A stretch of DNA of 43,889 nt from an uncultured Selenomonadales bacterium (GCA_905200615.1 CAJKLB010000016.1:1-43889), one strand, 5' to 3'; numbered from the stretch's first letter, positions 26,064-34,071 are shown. Notes: generated by a model from the letters alone, not told the origin. A program made the numbers and translations.

Positions 26064-26080
26064 ATGTATACATATGAACA
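26064..26080. promoter_or_regulatory. Putative operator of the ArsR-like regulator
   Basis: ATGTATACAT (26064-26073) is a perfect 10-bp palindrome continuing into CATATGAACA, which resembles an ArsR/SmtB half site (ATATGAACA). It lies between the promoter and the start codon of the regulator. Confidence 0.5.
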
Positions 26081-26094
26081 TTTTTACATGCAAT

Positions 26095-26124
26095 AGTATA
26101 TTCTAAAAAGGAATAGCTTGTCAA
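26095..26124 (-). promoter_or_regulatory. Sigma-A promoter of the arsR-uvrC unit
   Basis: On the minus strand TTGACA (26124-26119), 18 bases, TATACT (26100-26095). Confidence 0.75.
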
Positions 26125-26133
26125 CTGATAAAT

Positions 26134-26164
26134 TTGCAATAAAAAGAAATTTTGTGCATATAAT
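26134..26164 (+). promoter_or_regulatory. Possible promoter of the deacetylase gene
   Basis: TTGCAA (26134-26139) and TATAAT (26159-26164), with a long 19-base spacer. Alternatively CATATAAT (26157-26164) resembles the sigma-E -10 (CATACAnT, one mismatch), which would suit a sporulation deacetylase. Confidence 0.4.
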
Positions 26165-26183
26165 CCAATCGGGGTGATCATGA

Positions 26184-26930
26184 TTGAAAAGGTATATTTA
26201 TATAGGAATTGCGGTAATACTTACTTTAGGAATTCTGATGCACTGTTTTGTGTATGATGATTCGGTTTCTGCAATCAGTACCGGAGGAAAAGAAAAACCT
26301 ATATACAGTGTGGAAACTGACGAAAAAAAGATCGCGATCAGTTTTGACGCAGCCTGGGGAGCGGATAAAACAAAAAACATTTTGGATATCCTTGATTCCT
26401 ATGAGGTACATGCAACCTTTTTTTTGGTAGGATTCTGGATTGAGAAATATCCGGAAATGGTTAAGGAAATCTATGACCGCGGACATGAAATCGGAAATCA
26501 TTCTCAAAATCATCCGCAGATGAGCAAGCTTTCCAAACAACAGATGATTCAGGAGATCACCTCGGTTAACCAGCAGATTGAAGCGATTACAGGGCAAGCG
26601 CCTACCGTATTTCGGCCGCCCTACGGTGATTACAGCGATACGGTAGTACTTACCCTGCGTGAGCTGAATATGCATGCCATTCAATGGTCAATCGATTCTC
26701 TTGACTGGAAAGAATACGGCCGGCAGCCGTTGGTGGAAAGAGTTCTGAAAAAGGTGTGCGGCGGAGATATTATTCTTTTTCATAATAATGCAAAATATAC
26801 TCCCGAAGCATTGCCGGAAATTTTAGAAAATCTTACGGCGCAGGGGTATGCCATCTGTTCTGTCAGTGAGTTAATTTATACAGAGGATTATACCGTAGAT
26901 ATGCAGGGTGTACAGCATAAATGTAGCTGA
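26184..26930 (+). CDS. Polysaccharide deacetylase, PdaB-like
   Basis: A 248-residue exported NodB-homology deacetylase. An N-terminal membrane anchor/signal (about 5-24, IYIGIAVILTLGILMHCF) precedes the NodB domain: KKIAISFDAAWGAD (FDDG-type aspartate reads FDAAWG), the metal pair in GHEIGNHSQNHP (HxxxH), RPPYGDYSD, and LHN-like ILFHNN. The FDAAWG variant is typical of the PdaB/SpoIVFB-linked family, which acts in the spore cortex. The start is TTG 26184, with GGGGTGATC ending 4 bases upstream; the nearby ATG at 26180 is in another frame and stops after 25 codons. It stands alone. Confidence 0.85.
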   Translation: MKRYIYIGIAVILTLGILMHCFVYDDSVSAISTGGKEKPIYSVETDEKKIAISFDAAWGADKTKNILDILDSYEVHATFFLVGFWIEKYPEMVKEIYDRGHEIGNHSQNHPQMSKLSKQQMIQEITSVNQQIEAITGQAPTVFRPPYGDYSDTVVLTLRELNMHAIQWSIDSLDWKEYGRQPLVERVLKKVCGGDIILFHNNAKYTPEALPEILENLTAQGYAICSVSELIYTEDYTVDMQGVQHKCS

Positions 26931-27090
26931 TGTGAATATTTCTTTCAAAGATTTCACAAATCATGCAACGAACTAACACATTGATTGAATATAATAAAAT
27001 CAATAAATACTTGTACACCAAGGAGTAAAGAATAATTCGGCGGTATGCGGAATATATTTAAGCAAATACTTTTTAGGAGGCAGATTTGTT

Positions 27091-27756
27091 ATGGTTCAGC
27101 CAACAAACAACAAAATTACATTATGCGGTACAGTAACGGAAGTGCCGGAATACAGCCACGAGGTTTTCGGTGAAAGTTTTTATACTTTTAAATTAAAGAT
27201 CGGCAGATTGTCCGGCCAAGCGGATATATTGCCCGTTATGGTGTCGGAAAGGCTGCTGTCGGGATTTGAAATTGCGCCGGGCAAGCGATTTTTAATAGAG
27301 GGACAATTGCGTTCTTACAATATTGTTGCGGATAATAAAAGCCGTTTACAGCTGCAGACGTTTGCGCGAGATATCAGCGAGGCGCAAAGCGATGAAGATA
27401 TTAATAATATTATACTTGACGGGTATATATGTAAAACTCCCGTTTATCGTGTAACTCCTTTTGCCAGAGAAATTGCCGATGTACTGATTGCCGTAAACAG
27501 AGCGTACGGAAAAAGTGATTATATTCCGTCTATTTGTTGGGGCAGAAACGCGCGCTATTGCCAGCAATTGCGGGTAGGAGAAAGCATTCATGTTGAGGGA
27601 AGACTGCAAAGCAGAGAATATCAAAAAAAGATAGACGAAGAAACCGTTATCAATAAAACAGCCTATGAGGTTTCGGTTTCTAAGCTTTTTGTGGGAAAAG
27701 AAGAAACGGAAAACTGTGAAGCTTCTTCCGATGATTCGCAGGATAGTCAAGAGTAA
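27091..27756 (+). CDS. ssb: Single-stranded DNA-binding protein with two OB-like halves
   Basis: A 221-residue protein. The first half (NKITLCGTVTEVPEYSHEVFGESFYTFKLKI ... RFLIEGQLRSYN) reads as one OB fold, the second (ILDGYICKTPVYRVTPFAREIADVLIAVNRAYGKSDYIPSICWG RNARYCQQLRVGESIHVEGRLQSREY, split here) as an SSB fold with the family GR-QSR-Y ending. An acidic C-terminus (EETENCEASSDDSQDSQE) resembles SSB tails but lacks the usual DDDIPF-like tip. Clostridia carry such an accessory SSB alongside the main one near rpsF/rpsR. AGGAGGCAG precedes ATG 27091. It is monocistronic with a terminator. Confidence 0.8.
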   Translation: MVQPTNNKITLCGTVTEVPEYSHEVFGESFYTFKLKIGRLSGQADILPVMVSERLLSGFEIAPGKRFLIEGQLRSYNIVADNKSRLQLQTFARDISEAQSDEDINNIILDGYICKTPVYRVTPFAREIADVLIAVNRAYGKSDYIPSICWGRNARYCQQLRVGESIHVEGRLQSREYQKKIDEETVINKTAYEVSVSKLFVGKEETENCEASSDDSQDSQE

Positions 27757-27757
27757 T

Positions 27758-27803
27758 AAAAAGCATTGCGTGTTTTTGAAAAAAAGAACGCAATGCTTTT
27801 TTT
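27758..27803 (+). terminator. Intrinsic terminator after ssb
   Basis: GCATTGCGT (27763-27771) pairs with ACGCAATGC (27788-27796), flanked by A and a seven-T run. An IS remnant begins about 60 bases downstream. Confidence 0.9.
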
Positions 27804-27864
27804 AACGCCATTAGACAGGGGGCTCTGAAAGCAAATAACCATCCGCTATGAGGCAGGGCGGCGA

Positions 27865-28382
27865 AAGGCAAAAAATGAAATATGGGTAGGAGACACTACT
27901 TACATTCCAACAAAATACGGTTGGCTGTATTTAGCCGTTTTTATTGATATATTCTCTAGGAAGGTAGTTGGCTGGGTATGGATACCGGAGTTCAAGATAC
28001 TTTGGTGCTCTCTGCCTTAAATCAAGCAATCGGGAGGGAACATCCACCCACGGGGTGAATCATCCATACGGATTACGGTTGTCAATACACGACGCAACGA
28101 TTTCAGTCAATGTGCATTCGTTATAGCTTTCGTCAAAGCATGAGAAGAAAAGGTACCCCGTATGACAATGCCGTGATGGAATGCTTTTACAGAACGTTAA
28201 AAAGGGAGCTCGTTGAGAATGTACATTATGACAATCCCGAACAAGCCCGCATGGACATTTTTAAATATATTGAGTTGTATTACAACACGAAACGGATACA
28301 TGCTGCTGTTGGGTGGGTCAGTCCTTGTCAGTTTGAAGCACAAATTTGCAAAAACGCTTATCTTCGTATCAGGTTTTTTTAA
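27865..28382 (+). pseudogene. Decayed IS3-family transposase (OrfB, rve domain)
   Basis: Remains of an IS3-family DDE transposase. One frame (from 27883) reads WVGDTTYIPTKYGWLYLAVF IDIFSRKVVGW (first Asp). After about 27975 the reading moves to another frame, MDTGVQDTLVLSALNQAI, which has an in-frame TGA at 28056-28058 and then IIHTDYGCQYTTQRF (second Asp), RKGTPYDNAVMECFYRTLK (the Glu) and a C-terminus HAAVGWVSPCQFE. So all three catalytic residues are identifiable, but one frameshift and one stop inactivate the gene. The N-terminal HTH region and OrfA are missing and I could not find clear terminal inverted repeats. Confidence 0.85.
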
Positions 28383-28449
28383 CATGACCGACCGGTGACT
28401 TTTTCCCTATCTATTTCCCGCGGAACAGGTCAAGAACGGGTGGTTATGA

Positions 28450-30024
28450 TTATTGGATATGTTTTAAAGTCAATTGTACTTTATCCGTTATTTTGGTAGT
28501 TCCTACACCGAAAATAGAGGTATGAAGAGTATCGTTTATTGGCTTCTTCCAATAATCATCTATGCTGTTAATTCCGTTTGCCATGCCCAGAATCGATCCC
28601 ACCGTTGCACCGTTACAGTCGGTATCAAATCCGGTTTCTACAGCCATACAGATAGAATTTCCGAAGTTGCCGTTTCCGTAAAGAAGAGCGGCCGCAACAA
28701 TCATGGCGTTAGGGATGGTATGACACCAGCCGTGCGCGGTATATTCATCGTATTGATTGTGTATGCCTGCAAAGCAGTCTTTTTGTGAAATATTATTTTT
28801 GAATCCGTTCAAAATATCGGTGATTGCTTCATACAGACGACAGGTATGCGGAATTTGTGTAAGTCCTCCGCAAATGATATCCCATATATTATCGGTACAG
28901 GCTGCGCAAGCGAGCATTGCCGACACAAACATTTCACCGTAAATTCCATTTTTTATATGAGAGATAGAGGCGTCACGGAAAGCCATCTCAGCGGCAAGCT
29001 CAGGATTTCCCGGATTGATATAACCGAAATAATCGCCTCGGATCTGTGCACCGATCCATTCCCGAAATGCATTTTTATATACGGCAGATTCCGGCGGTTC
29101 AAAGCCTTTTATAAAGTTGCAAAAAGCTACTCTTTCGGCCGAGCAATAGGCATCTTTGCTTTGTCGTTCCAGCCAGATTCTGGAGACGTCATAGGAAGTA
29201 AAGGCTCTTCCGTATTTTTCAATCAGCAATTGTGCCAGTACTGTATAATTGGTATCATCGTCTATCGGCATTCCGTCTACTCTGTCCGCATAGCATCGGT
29301 TTGCGAAGCGAAATTTGTTTTTATTTATGATATCATCATTTAAATCGGTACGGAGAATATAACGATGCATGGGATAATTGCCGGTTTCCTTTAAAAAAGG
29401 AGTGAGTTCATTTGTTCTGATCCCTTCTACTGTTTTGCCCAACAGACATCCGCAGATTCTGCCTATCCATGCGCCGTGTATTTTCTGCTCAAGCCGACTT
29501 TCGTCTACGGGCGGCAATGAAAATCCGTTATTTTTTCGCAGTGCTTTTATGTCTTCAAGGCAAGAGGGCTCAATATATCGATATCCCTCAACCGTTTTTG
29601 CGTTCAAAACAATTTCAAATAAGATATCTCCGAGTTTTTCCTTTATCTCATTTTGGGGAAGACGGGAAACCGCGGCGAAAACATCTTTATAACTTTGTAT
29701 ATCCAGACCTTCTTCGATACATTGCTGATATTCTATATCCAGGCCGGAGGAATAGGCTTCCCAGCTGTGTATATTTGCGTATTTTGGTTTAATGGTTTTG
29801 TTGAAGGTAAGTTCTTCCGTCACACGGGGATCGCTGTCTAATACCAAGGCATCAAGAGAAACATCAAAGTATTTTGCGATTTTTACCAACTTTTCAAGTT
29901 CGGGCGTTGACACGCCGCTTTCCCATTTTTGTACCGATTGTCTTGAAACATTCAGCAGATCGGCAAATTGCTCCTGGGACATATTGGCGTTGGTACGTAA
30001 CTTGTTTATCATATTGCTTATCAT
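28450..30024 (-). CDS. XRE-type HTH fused to ADP-ribosylglycohydrolase
   Basis: A 524-residue fusion. Residues about 4-60 are a Cro/CI-type helix-turn-helix (LRTNANMSQEQFADLLNVSRQSVQKWESG). A linker of 110 residues follows. From about 180 comes a DraG-type ADP-ribosylglycohydrolase domain: KIHGAWIGRICGCLLGKTVEG, the magnesium motif IDDDTNYT (254-261), and the closing GFDTDCNGATVGSILGM (465 on), so both metal motifs are intact. Such enzymes remove ADP-ribose from proteins, or cleave related small molecules. Start ATG 30024 lies after GGGAGGT; extra upstream codons to 30081 cover the promoter. It stands alone with its own promoter. DNA-binding control by an ADP-ribose-type ligand is an inference. 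Confidence 0.88.
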   Translation of the reverse strand: MISNMINKLRTNANMSQEQFADLLNVSRQSVQKWESGVSTPELEKLVKIAKYFDVSLDALVLDSDPRVTEELTFNKTIKPKYANIHSWEAYSSGLDIEYQQCIEEGLDIQSYKDVFAAVSRLPQNEIKEKLGDILFEIVLNAKTVEGYRYIEPSCLEDIKALRKNNGFSLPPVDESRLEQKIHGAWIGRICGCLLGKTVEGIRTNELTPFLKETGNYPMHRYILRTDLNDDIINKNKFRFANRCYADRVDGMPIDDDTNYTVLAQLLIEKYGRAFTSYDVSRIWLERQSKDAYCSAERVAFCNFIKGFEPPESAVYKNAFREWIGAQIRGDYFGYINPGNPELAAEMAFRDASISHIKNGIYGEMFVSAMLACAACTDNIWDIICGGLTQIPHTCRLYEAITDILNGFKNNISQKDCFAGIHNQYDEYTAHGWCHTIPNAMIVAAALLYGNGNFGNSICMAVETGFDTDCNGATVGSILGMANGINSIDDYWKKPINDTLHTSIFGVGTTKITDKVQLTLKHIQ

Positions 30025-30052
30025 GTTTTTATACCTCCCATAAGATATTCTT

Positions 30053-30081
30053 ATTATATCAAAGAAGAAAAGTAAGTACAA
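30053..30081 (-). promoter_or_regulatory. Sigma-A promoter of the HTH/ADP-ribosylglycohydrolase gene
   Basis: On the minus strand TTGTAC (30081-30076), 17 bases, TATAAT (30058-30053). Confidence 0.75.
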
Positions 30082-30119
30082 TACATTTGGGGTTGCTATT
30101 TTGTAAACCGAGAGTTGTC

Positions 30120-30154
30120 AAAAAAATATCGTTCCTGCTCGGCAAGAACGATAT
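30120..30154 (-). terminator. Terminator of the feo operon
   Basis: ATATCGTTC / GAACGATAT (30126-30134 and 30146-30154), followed on the minus strand by a seven-T run (30126-30120). Confidence 0.85.
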
Positions 30155-30165
30155 CAATAAATTTT

Positions 30166-30339
30166 TTATTTTTTTTGGTGACAGCTGCCGCCCATAGGAC
30201 AGCTGTCACAGCCGCATCCGCAAGAGGATTTTCCTTCTTTTTTCTTTTTTATCATGCTGCCTATAATTATAGTTACAATACCGGCAAGCGCTGTACAGAC
30301 AATAATTACCGCAATATTTTGCATAAGCCACGAAAACAT
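30166..30339 (-). CDS. FeoB-associated Cys-rich membrane peptide
   Basis: A 57-residue peptide with one N-terminal membrane segment (about 7-28, NIAVIIVCTALAGIVTIIIG), a lysine stretch (KKKKKEGK), and a cysteine-rich tail SCGCGCDSCPMGGSCH. This is the build of the small FeoB-associated proteins found after feoB in Clostridia. It probably assists FeoB; the role of the cysteines is unproven. GGAGG precedes ATG 30339, 18 bases after the feoB stop, so it is the last gene of the operon. Confidence 0.85.
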   Translation of the reverse strand: MFSWLMQNIAVIIVCTALAGIVTIIIGSMIKKKKEGKSSCGCGCDSCPMGGSCHQKK

Positions 30340-30356
30340 GTTTTTGTTCCTCCAAT

Positions 30357-32771
30357 TTACTTTATTTTTATTTTCTTTGTGAGCTTATTTTCCTCTTTAT
30401 AGGGCTTAAACAGCATAAATCCTATAAATCCTATCAGTGCTGCCGCAAAAATAACACCCACGGCGTTTCCGTTTCCGGTAAAGAGCATGCCCAGCTGATA
30501 AACAATGAAAGCAATTGTGTAAGCAAATACGCATTGATATCCGATGGCGAACCAAGTCCATTTTGCGGAATTCATTTCACGTTTGATCGCGCCGATTGCG
30601 GCAAAGCATGGCGCGCACAGCAAATTAAAGATCAGGAAAGAGTAGGCGGCCAGCTTTGTCATTCCTTCAAAATCAAGCACACCGAATACGCCCACGACTT
30701 CTTCTTTTGCCACCAATCCCATAATTGTGGCGACGGTTGCTTTGATGTTGCCGAATCCTAAGGGAGTGAAGATCCAGCAAATAGCATTACCGATTATTCC
30801 CAGAACACTGTTTTCAAGATTCAAGTCTACATCAAACAGGAACCGGCCGTCCACGATACCAAAGCGGGAACCGGCCCAAATAACGATGGAGGAGAGCAGA
30901 ATAATTGTACCCGCTTTTCTGATAAATGAGCTGCCGCGCTCCCACATAGAACGGAGGATATTCCCTAAAGTAGGCCAATGATAAGCCGGAAGTTCCATAA
31001 CAAACGGGGCGGGATCACCGGAGAACATTTTTGTTTTTTTCAGCATGATCCCGGAAAGAAGAATTGCGGCGACGCCGATAAAATACGCGCTGGGGGCCAC
31101 CCACCATGCGCCCCCGAACAAAGCGGAAGCAATTAACGCGATAATCGGAAGCTTTGCGCCGCAGGGAATAAAGGTGGTTGTCATAATAGTCATTCGGCGG
31201 TCTCGCTCATTTTCAATTGTACGGGATGCCATGATTCCGGGAACCCCGCAGCCGGTACCGATCAGCATGGGAATAAATGATTTTCCCGAAAGACCGAATT
31301 TGCGGAAAATTCGATCCATAACAAAGGCAATACGCGCCATATAACCGCAGGCTTCCAGAAAGGCCAGCAGAATAAACAATACCAGCATTTGCGGAACAAA
31401 GCCGAGAACAGCGCCTACACCGCCGATAATACCGTCAAGAATCAGGCTTCGCAGCCAAACCGCGCTGTTCTCTTCCGTAATGCCGATAGCGTCAAGACCG
31501 CTGCCTGCCAGTACGGGAATTCCCGGCACCCATATTCCGTATTCCGATGTATCCGGCGCATTTTCCATACCGGCCTCATACGCCGGCGAAATAGTATATC
31601 CGGCTTCGGCAAGAGCATCCGCGTAGGTTCCGTAGGCCTCGTCAAAGGCTCCGAAATCTTCTGCTTGAATCGCATCAAGAAGTTCTTTTGAACCAATAAT
31701 ATCCGCTTCAGCCGCTTGTTTTACCGTAGAGGTCAACTCTTCCGTCCAAAGGTTCGCGTTGGCGTATTCGGACATCTGTTCTTCATATTCTTGCGTTCCT
31801 ATACCAAACAGATGCCAGCCCTCGCCGAATAAACCGTCGTTAGCCCAATCTGTCGCCCAGGTACCTACCGTGGAAACGGATAAGAAATATACGAAAAACA
31901 TGATTACAGCAAAGATCGGCAAGGCGGCAAATCGGTTGGTGATAATTCGGTCAATTTTATCCGAAATCGACAAAGATCCGGAATCTTTCTTTTTATAACA
32001 GCCTTTCAGTAAGGAGGCAATATACACATAGCGCTCATTTGTAATAATACTTTCCGCGTCATCTTCTAATTCCTGTTCGGCAGCTTGAATATCTTTTTCA
32101 ATGTGTTCCAGTACGTCTTTAGAAAGGGAAAGCTTTTCCAGCACTTTTTCATCCCGCTCAAATAATTTGATGGCGTACCACCGCTGCTGTTCCGGAGGGA
32201 GATGATGGACGGCCGCTTCCTCAATATGCGCGATCGCGTGTTCAACAGCTCCGCAAAAAGTATGCATAGGGAATGTTTTTCCGTTTTTGGCTGCCTCAAT
32301 TGCCGCTTCGGCTGCTTCTGTAATCCCGATTCCTTTTAAAGCCGAAATTTCTACTACCTTACATCCCAGCTGAATCGAAAGCTCGTTGATATTCAATTTA
32401 TCACCGTTCTTTTTTACCACATCTATCATGTTTATGGCTACCACAACCGGAATTCTCAGTTCGGTAAGCTGAGTTGTCAGATATAGATTCCTTTCCAGAT
32501 TTGTTCCGTCCACTATATTTAAAATAGCGTCAGGACGCTGTTCTATCAGATAATTCCTGGCGACAACCTCTTCTAAAGTATAGGGCGAAAGGGAATAAAT
32601 TCCCGGAAGATCCGTAATGATAACGCCGTCATGCTTTTTCAGGCGCCCCTCTTTTTTTTCTACCGTAACGCCCGGCCAGTTTCCTACAAATTGATTGGAG
32701 CCTGTAAGTGCGTTAAACAGTGTGGTCTTGCCGCTGTTCGGGTTTCCCGCAAGCGCAATTTTTATATCCAT
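30357..32771 (-). CDS. feoB: Ferrous iron transporter FeoB
   Basis: An 804-residue FeoB that imports Fe(II) across the membrane. The N-terminal G-protein domain has AGNPNSGKTT (P-loop), DLPGIYSL (G3) and NMID (G4); a GDI-like helical region follows to about 270. Two Gate-type membrane modules are visible, with GFVPQMLVLFILLAFLEACGYMAR, GTGCGVPGIMASRTI (first gate cysteine region), and FIPCGAKLPIIALIAS. An extracellular insert of about 110 residues (WATDWANDGLFGEG to GIWVPG) lies between the first membrane helices, as in other clostridial FeoB. Start ATG 32771 has AAGGAGAG. A DtxR-type box lies 20 bases upstream. Confidence 0.96.
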   Translation of the reverse strand: MDIKIALAGNPNSGKTTLFNALTGSNQFVGNWPGVTVEKKEGRLKKHDGVIITDLPGIYSLSPYTLEEVVARNYLIEQRPDAILNIVDGTNLERNLYLTTQLTELRIPVVVAINMIDVVKKNGDKLNINELSIQLGCKVVEISALKGIGITEAAEAAIEAAKNGKTFPMHTFCGAVEHAIAHIEEAAVHHLPPEQQRWYAIKLFERDEKVLEKLSLSKDVLEHIEKDIQAAEQELEDDAESIITNERYVYIASLLKGCYKKKDSGSLSISDKIDRIITNRFAALPIFAVIMFFVYFLSVSTVGTWATDWANDGLFGEGWHLFGIGTQEYEEQMSEYANANLWTEELTSTVKQAAEADIIGSKELLDAIQAEDFGAFDEAYGTYADALAEAGYTISPAYEAGMENAPDTSEYGIWVPGIPVLAGSGLDAIGITEENSAVWLRSLILDGIIGGVGAVLGFVPQMLVLFILLAFLEACGYMARIAFVMDRIFRKFGLSGKSFIPMLIGTGCGVPGIMASRTIENERDRRMTIMTTTFIPCGAKLPIIALIASALFGGAWWVAPSAYFIGVAAILLSGIMLKKTKMFSGDPAPFVMELPAYHWPTLGNILRSMWERGSSFIRKAGTIILLSSIVIWAGSRFGIVDGRFLFDVDLNLENSVLGIIGNAICWIFTPLGFGNIKATVATIMGLVAKEEVVGVFGVLDFEGMTKLAAYSFLIFNLLCAPCFAAIGAIKREMNSAKWTWFAIGYQCVFAYTIAFIVYQLGMLFTGNGNAVGVIFAAALIGFIGFMLFKPYKEENKLTKKIKIK

Positions 32772-32793
32772 GGTATCAATTCTCTCCTTTCAA

Positions 32794-32807
32794 TTAGCAT
32801 ATGCTAA
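32794..32807. promoter_or_regulatory. DtxR-type box before feoB
   Basis: TTAGCATATGCTAA, a perfect 14-bp palindrome, between feoA and feoB, close to the feoB ribosome site. It matches the two boxes before the first feo gene. It suggests feoB has separate, iron-linked control. Confidence 0.75.
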
Positions 32808-32818
32808 CTCAATGCTTT

Positions 32819-32840
32819 AAAAAAAGGGATCTCCCTTTTT
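32819..32840 (-). terminator. Terminator between feoA and feoB
   Basis: AAAAAAAGGG-ATCT-CCCTTTTT forms a short stem with a T run on either strand, right at the feoA stop. Readthrough is possible because the loop is small and only three G-C pairs exist. Confidence 0.6.
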
Positions 32841-33062
32841 TTATTCTACTTCGATCATTTCGGCATCAGCTTTTCTGAGTGAAAGTTCATAGCCGCGTAC
32901 AGTCACTTCGATGGGATCGCCCAGAGGGGCAACCTTTCGTACATACACGTCGATTCCTTTGGTAATCCCCATATCCATAATTCTGCGCTTTACGGGGCCT
33001 TCTCCGTGCAGTTTGACTACTTTGACAGTTTGGCCAATTTTTGCTGTTTTTAAAGTGTTCAT
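32841..33062 (-). CDS. feoA: FeoA, ferrous iron uptake accessory protein
   Basis: A 73-residue FeoA (SH3-like) that interacts with FeoB. The sequence MNTLKTAKIGQTVKVVKLHG ... RRIMDMGITKGIDVYVRKVA PLGDPIEVTVRGYELSLRKADAEMI is typical (split here). GGAGGAAACAGC precedes ATG 33062. It lies 20 bases downstream of another FeoA-type gene. Confidence 0.93.
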   Translation of the reverse strand: MNTLKTAKIGQTVKVVKLHGEGPVKRRIMDMGITKGIDVYVRKVAPLGDPIEVTVRGYELSLRKADAEMIEVE

Positions 33063-33083
33063 GCTGTTTCCTCCTTTCTATTA

Positions 33084-33296
33084 TCAAATCATAATTTTTT
33101 GTGCCATTTCTTTACTGATTGCTATACGTGTTTCTTTTACATTCACAATTACGTTTCCGCCGATGGTGTTAATAATACGGACATTGCCTCCTGGCACAAA
33201 GCCCATATCTTCCAAGTGTTTTTTTACTTCCGGTTTTCCGCCGACTTTTTTTATGATATTGTTTTCTCCGATATTAGCTAATGTAAGCGGTATCAT
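33084..33296 (-). CDS. feoA: Second FeoA-type protein, first gene of the feo operon
   Basis: A 70-residue FeoA-like SH3 protein: MIPLTLANIGENNIIKKVGG, LEDMGFVPGGNVRIIN, VNVKETRIAISKEMA. ATG 33296 has AAGGAGATATTCT. Two DtxR-type boxes and a perfect promoter lie just upstream. Tandem feoA genes are common in Clostridia. Confidence 0.92.
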   Translation of the reverse strand: MIPLTLANIGENNIIKKVGGKPEVKKHLEDMGFVPGGNVRIINTIGGNVIVNVKETRIAISKEMAQKIMI

Positions 33297-33315
33297 AGAA
33301 TATCTCCTTTTCAAA

Positions 33316-33329
33316 TTAGCAACTGCTAA
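33316..33329. promoter_or_regulatory. DtxR-type box proximal to feoA
   Basis: TTAGCAACTGCTAA, inverted arms TTAGCA / TGCTAA with a 2-base centre; within the leader of the feo operon. Confidence 0.7.
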
Positions 33330-33348
33330 CTTAAACCTAATAAAATCA

Positions 33349-33364
33349 GTTAGCTAATGCTAAC
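33349..33364. promoter_or_regulatory. DtxR-type box at the feo transcription start
   Basis: GTTAGCTAATGCTAAC, arms GTTAGC / GCTAAC, just downstream of the -10 element (33378-33373), where binding would block initiation. Confidence 0.75.
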
Positions 33365-33372
33365 TGTAAATT

Positions 33373-33401
33373 ATTATATTGATAAACGAACCGATTGTCA
33401 A
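33373..33401 (-). promoter_or_regulatory. Sigma-A promoter of the feo operon
   Basis: On the minus strand TTGACA (33401-33396), 17 bases, TATAAT (33378-33373): both hexamers perfect. Confidence 0.9.
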
Positions 33402-33454
33402 CAGTTTTTTTATATTTTTTTATATTTTCATTTTTGCACGTTCAGGTTTTGCGC

Positions 33455-33483
33455 TTGAAAAATCTGTCTTTTTGTGATATTCT
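33455..33483 (+). promoter_or_regulatory. Promoter of the DtxR-family regulator
   Basis: TTGAAA (33455-33460), 17 bases, TGA-TATTCT (33478-33483). No TTAGCA-type box overlaps it, so the regulator may not repress itself. Confidence 0.7.
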
Positions 33484-33509
33484 ATACATGGAAAAAAGGA
33501 GGCTTTTTT

Positions 33510-33875
33510 ATGCATTTACAGGAATCGGGGGAGATGTATCTTGAAACGATTTTGATACTTTCCAAAAAAAGCAGTGCCGTGCGGGCCATTGACATCGGCG
33601 AATATATGAATTATTCAAAACCCAGTGTCAGCCGTGCTGTGGGACTGTTGAAGAACGGTGAATATATTACTGTTAATAAAGATGGATATATATCCCTTAC
33701 TTCCGCAGGGAGGGATATAGCGGAAAAGATTTATGAGCGTCATACATTGTTGACGGAATTCTTAACCAAGCTGGGGGTTGACGAGAAAACAGCCGCGGAG
33801 GACGCCTGTAAAATAGAGCATGATATCAGTGATATTTCGTTTGATGCTATAAAAAAGTTGGTACGGAAAAAATAA
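33510..33875 (+). CDS. DtxR/MntR-family metal regulator, predicted iron sensor of the feo locus
   Basis: A 121-residue winged-helix regulator lacking the SH3 domain of DtxR. HTH residues SAVRAIDIGEYMNYSKPSVSRAVGLLKNGEYI are clear. Metal ligands are of the DtxR (Fe) rather than MntR (Mn) kind: Met9 in GEMYLETI replaces the MntR Asp8, His78 is in ERHTLL, and Cys100, Glu103 and His104 (DACKIEHDIS) match the DtxR Cys102/Glu105/His106. An Fe(II)-dependent repressor of the feo genes is therefore likely. ATG 33510 was chosen for AAGGAGG. The nearby TTAGCA..TGCTAA boxes fit this family. Confidence 0.88.
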   Translation: MHLQESGEMYLETILILSKKSSAVRAIDIGEYMNYSKPSVSRAVGLLKNGEYITVNKDGYISLTSAGRDIAEKIYERHTLLTEFLTKLGVDEKTAAEDACKIEHDISDISFDAIKKLVRKK

Positions 33876-34071
33876 AATATATTAAAGAATTTTTTGGGAT
33901 ATAGATGGTTTGAGATTGAGCTGTTCAATATAAAGCATTGTAGAAATAAATTAACAGGATAATATCGGGGATGCCGTAAAGCAGCAAAACGCGGCGCATG
34001 CGTTTACTCAAAGACAGTATTTTTGGATTTTATAATAAATCCAATCGTTTGGAAGCGTATCGGTACAGAAT

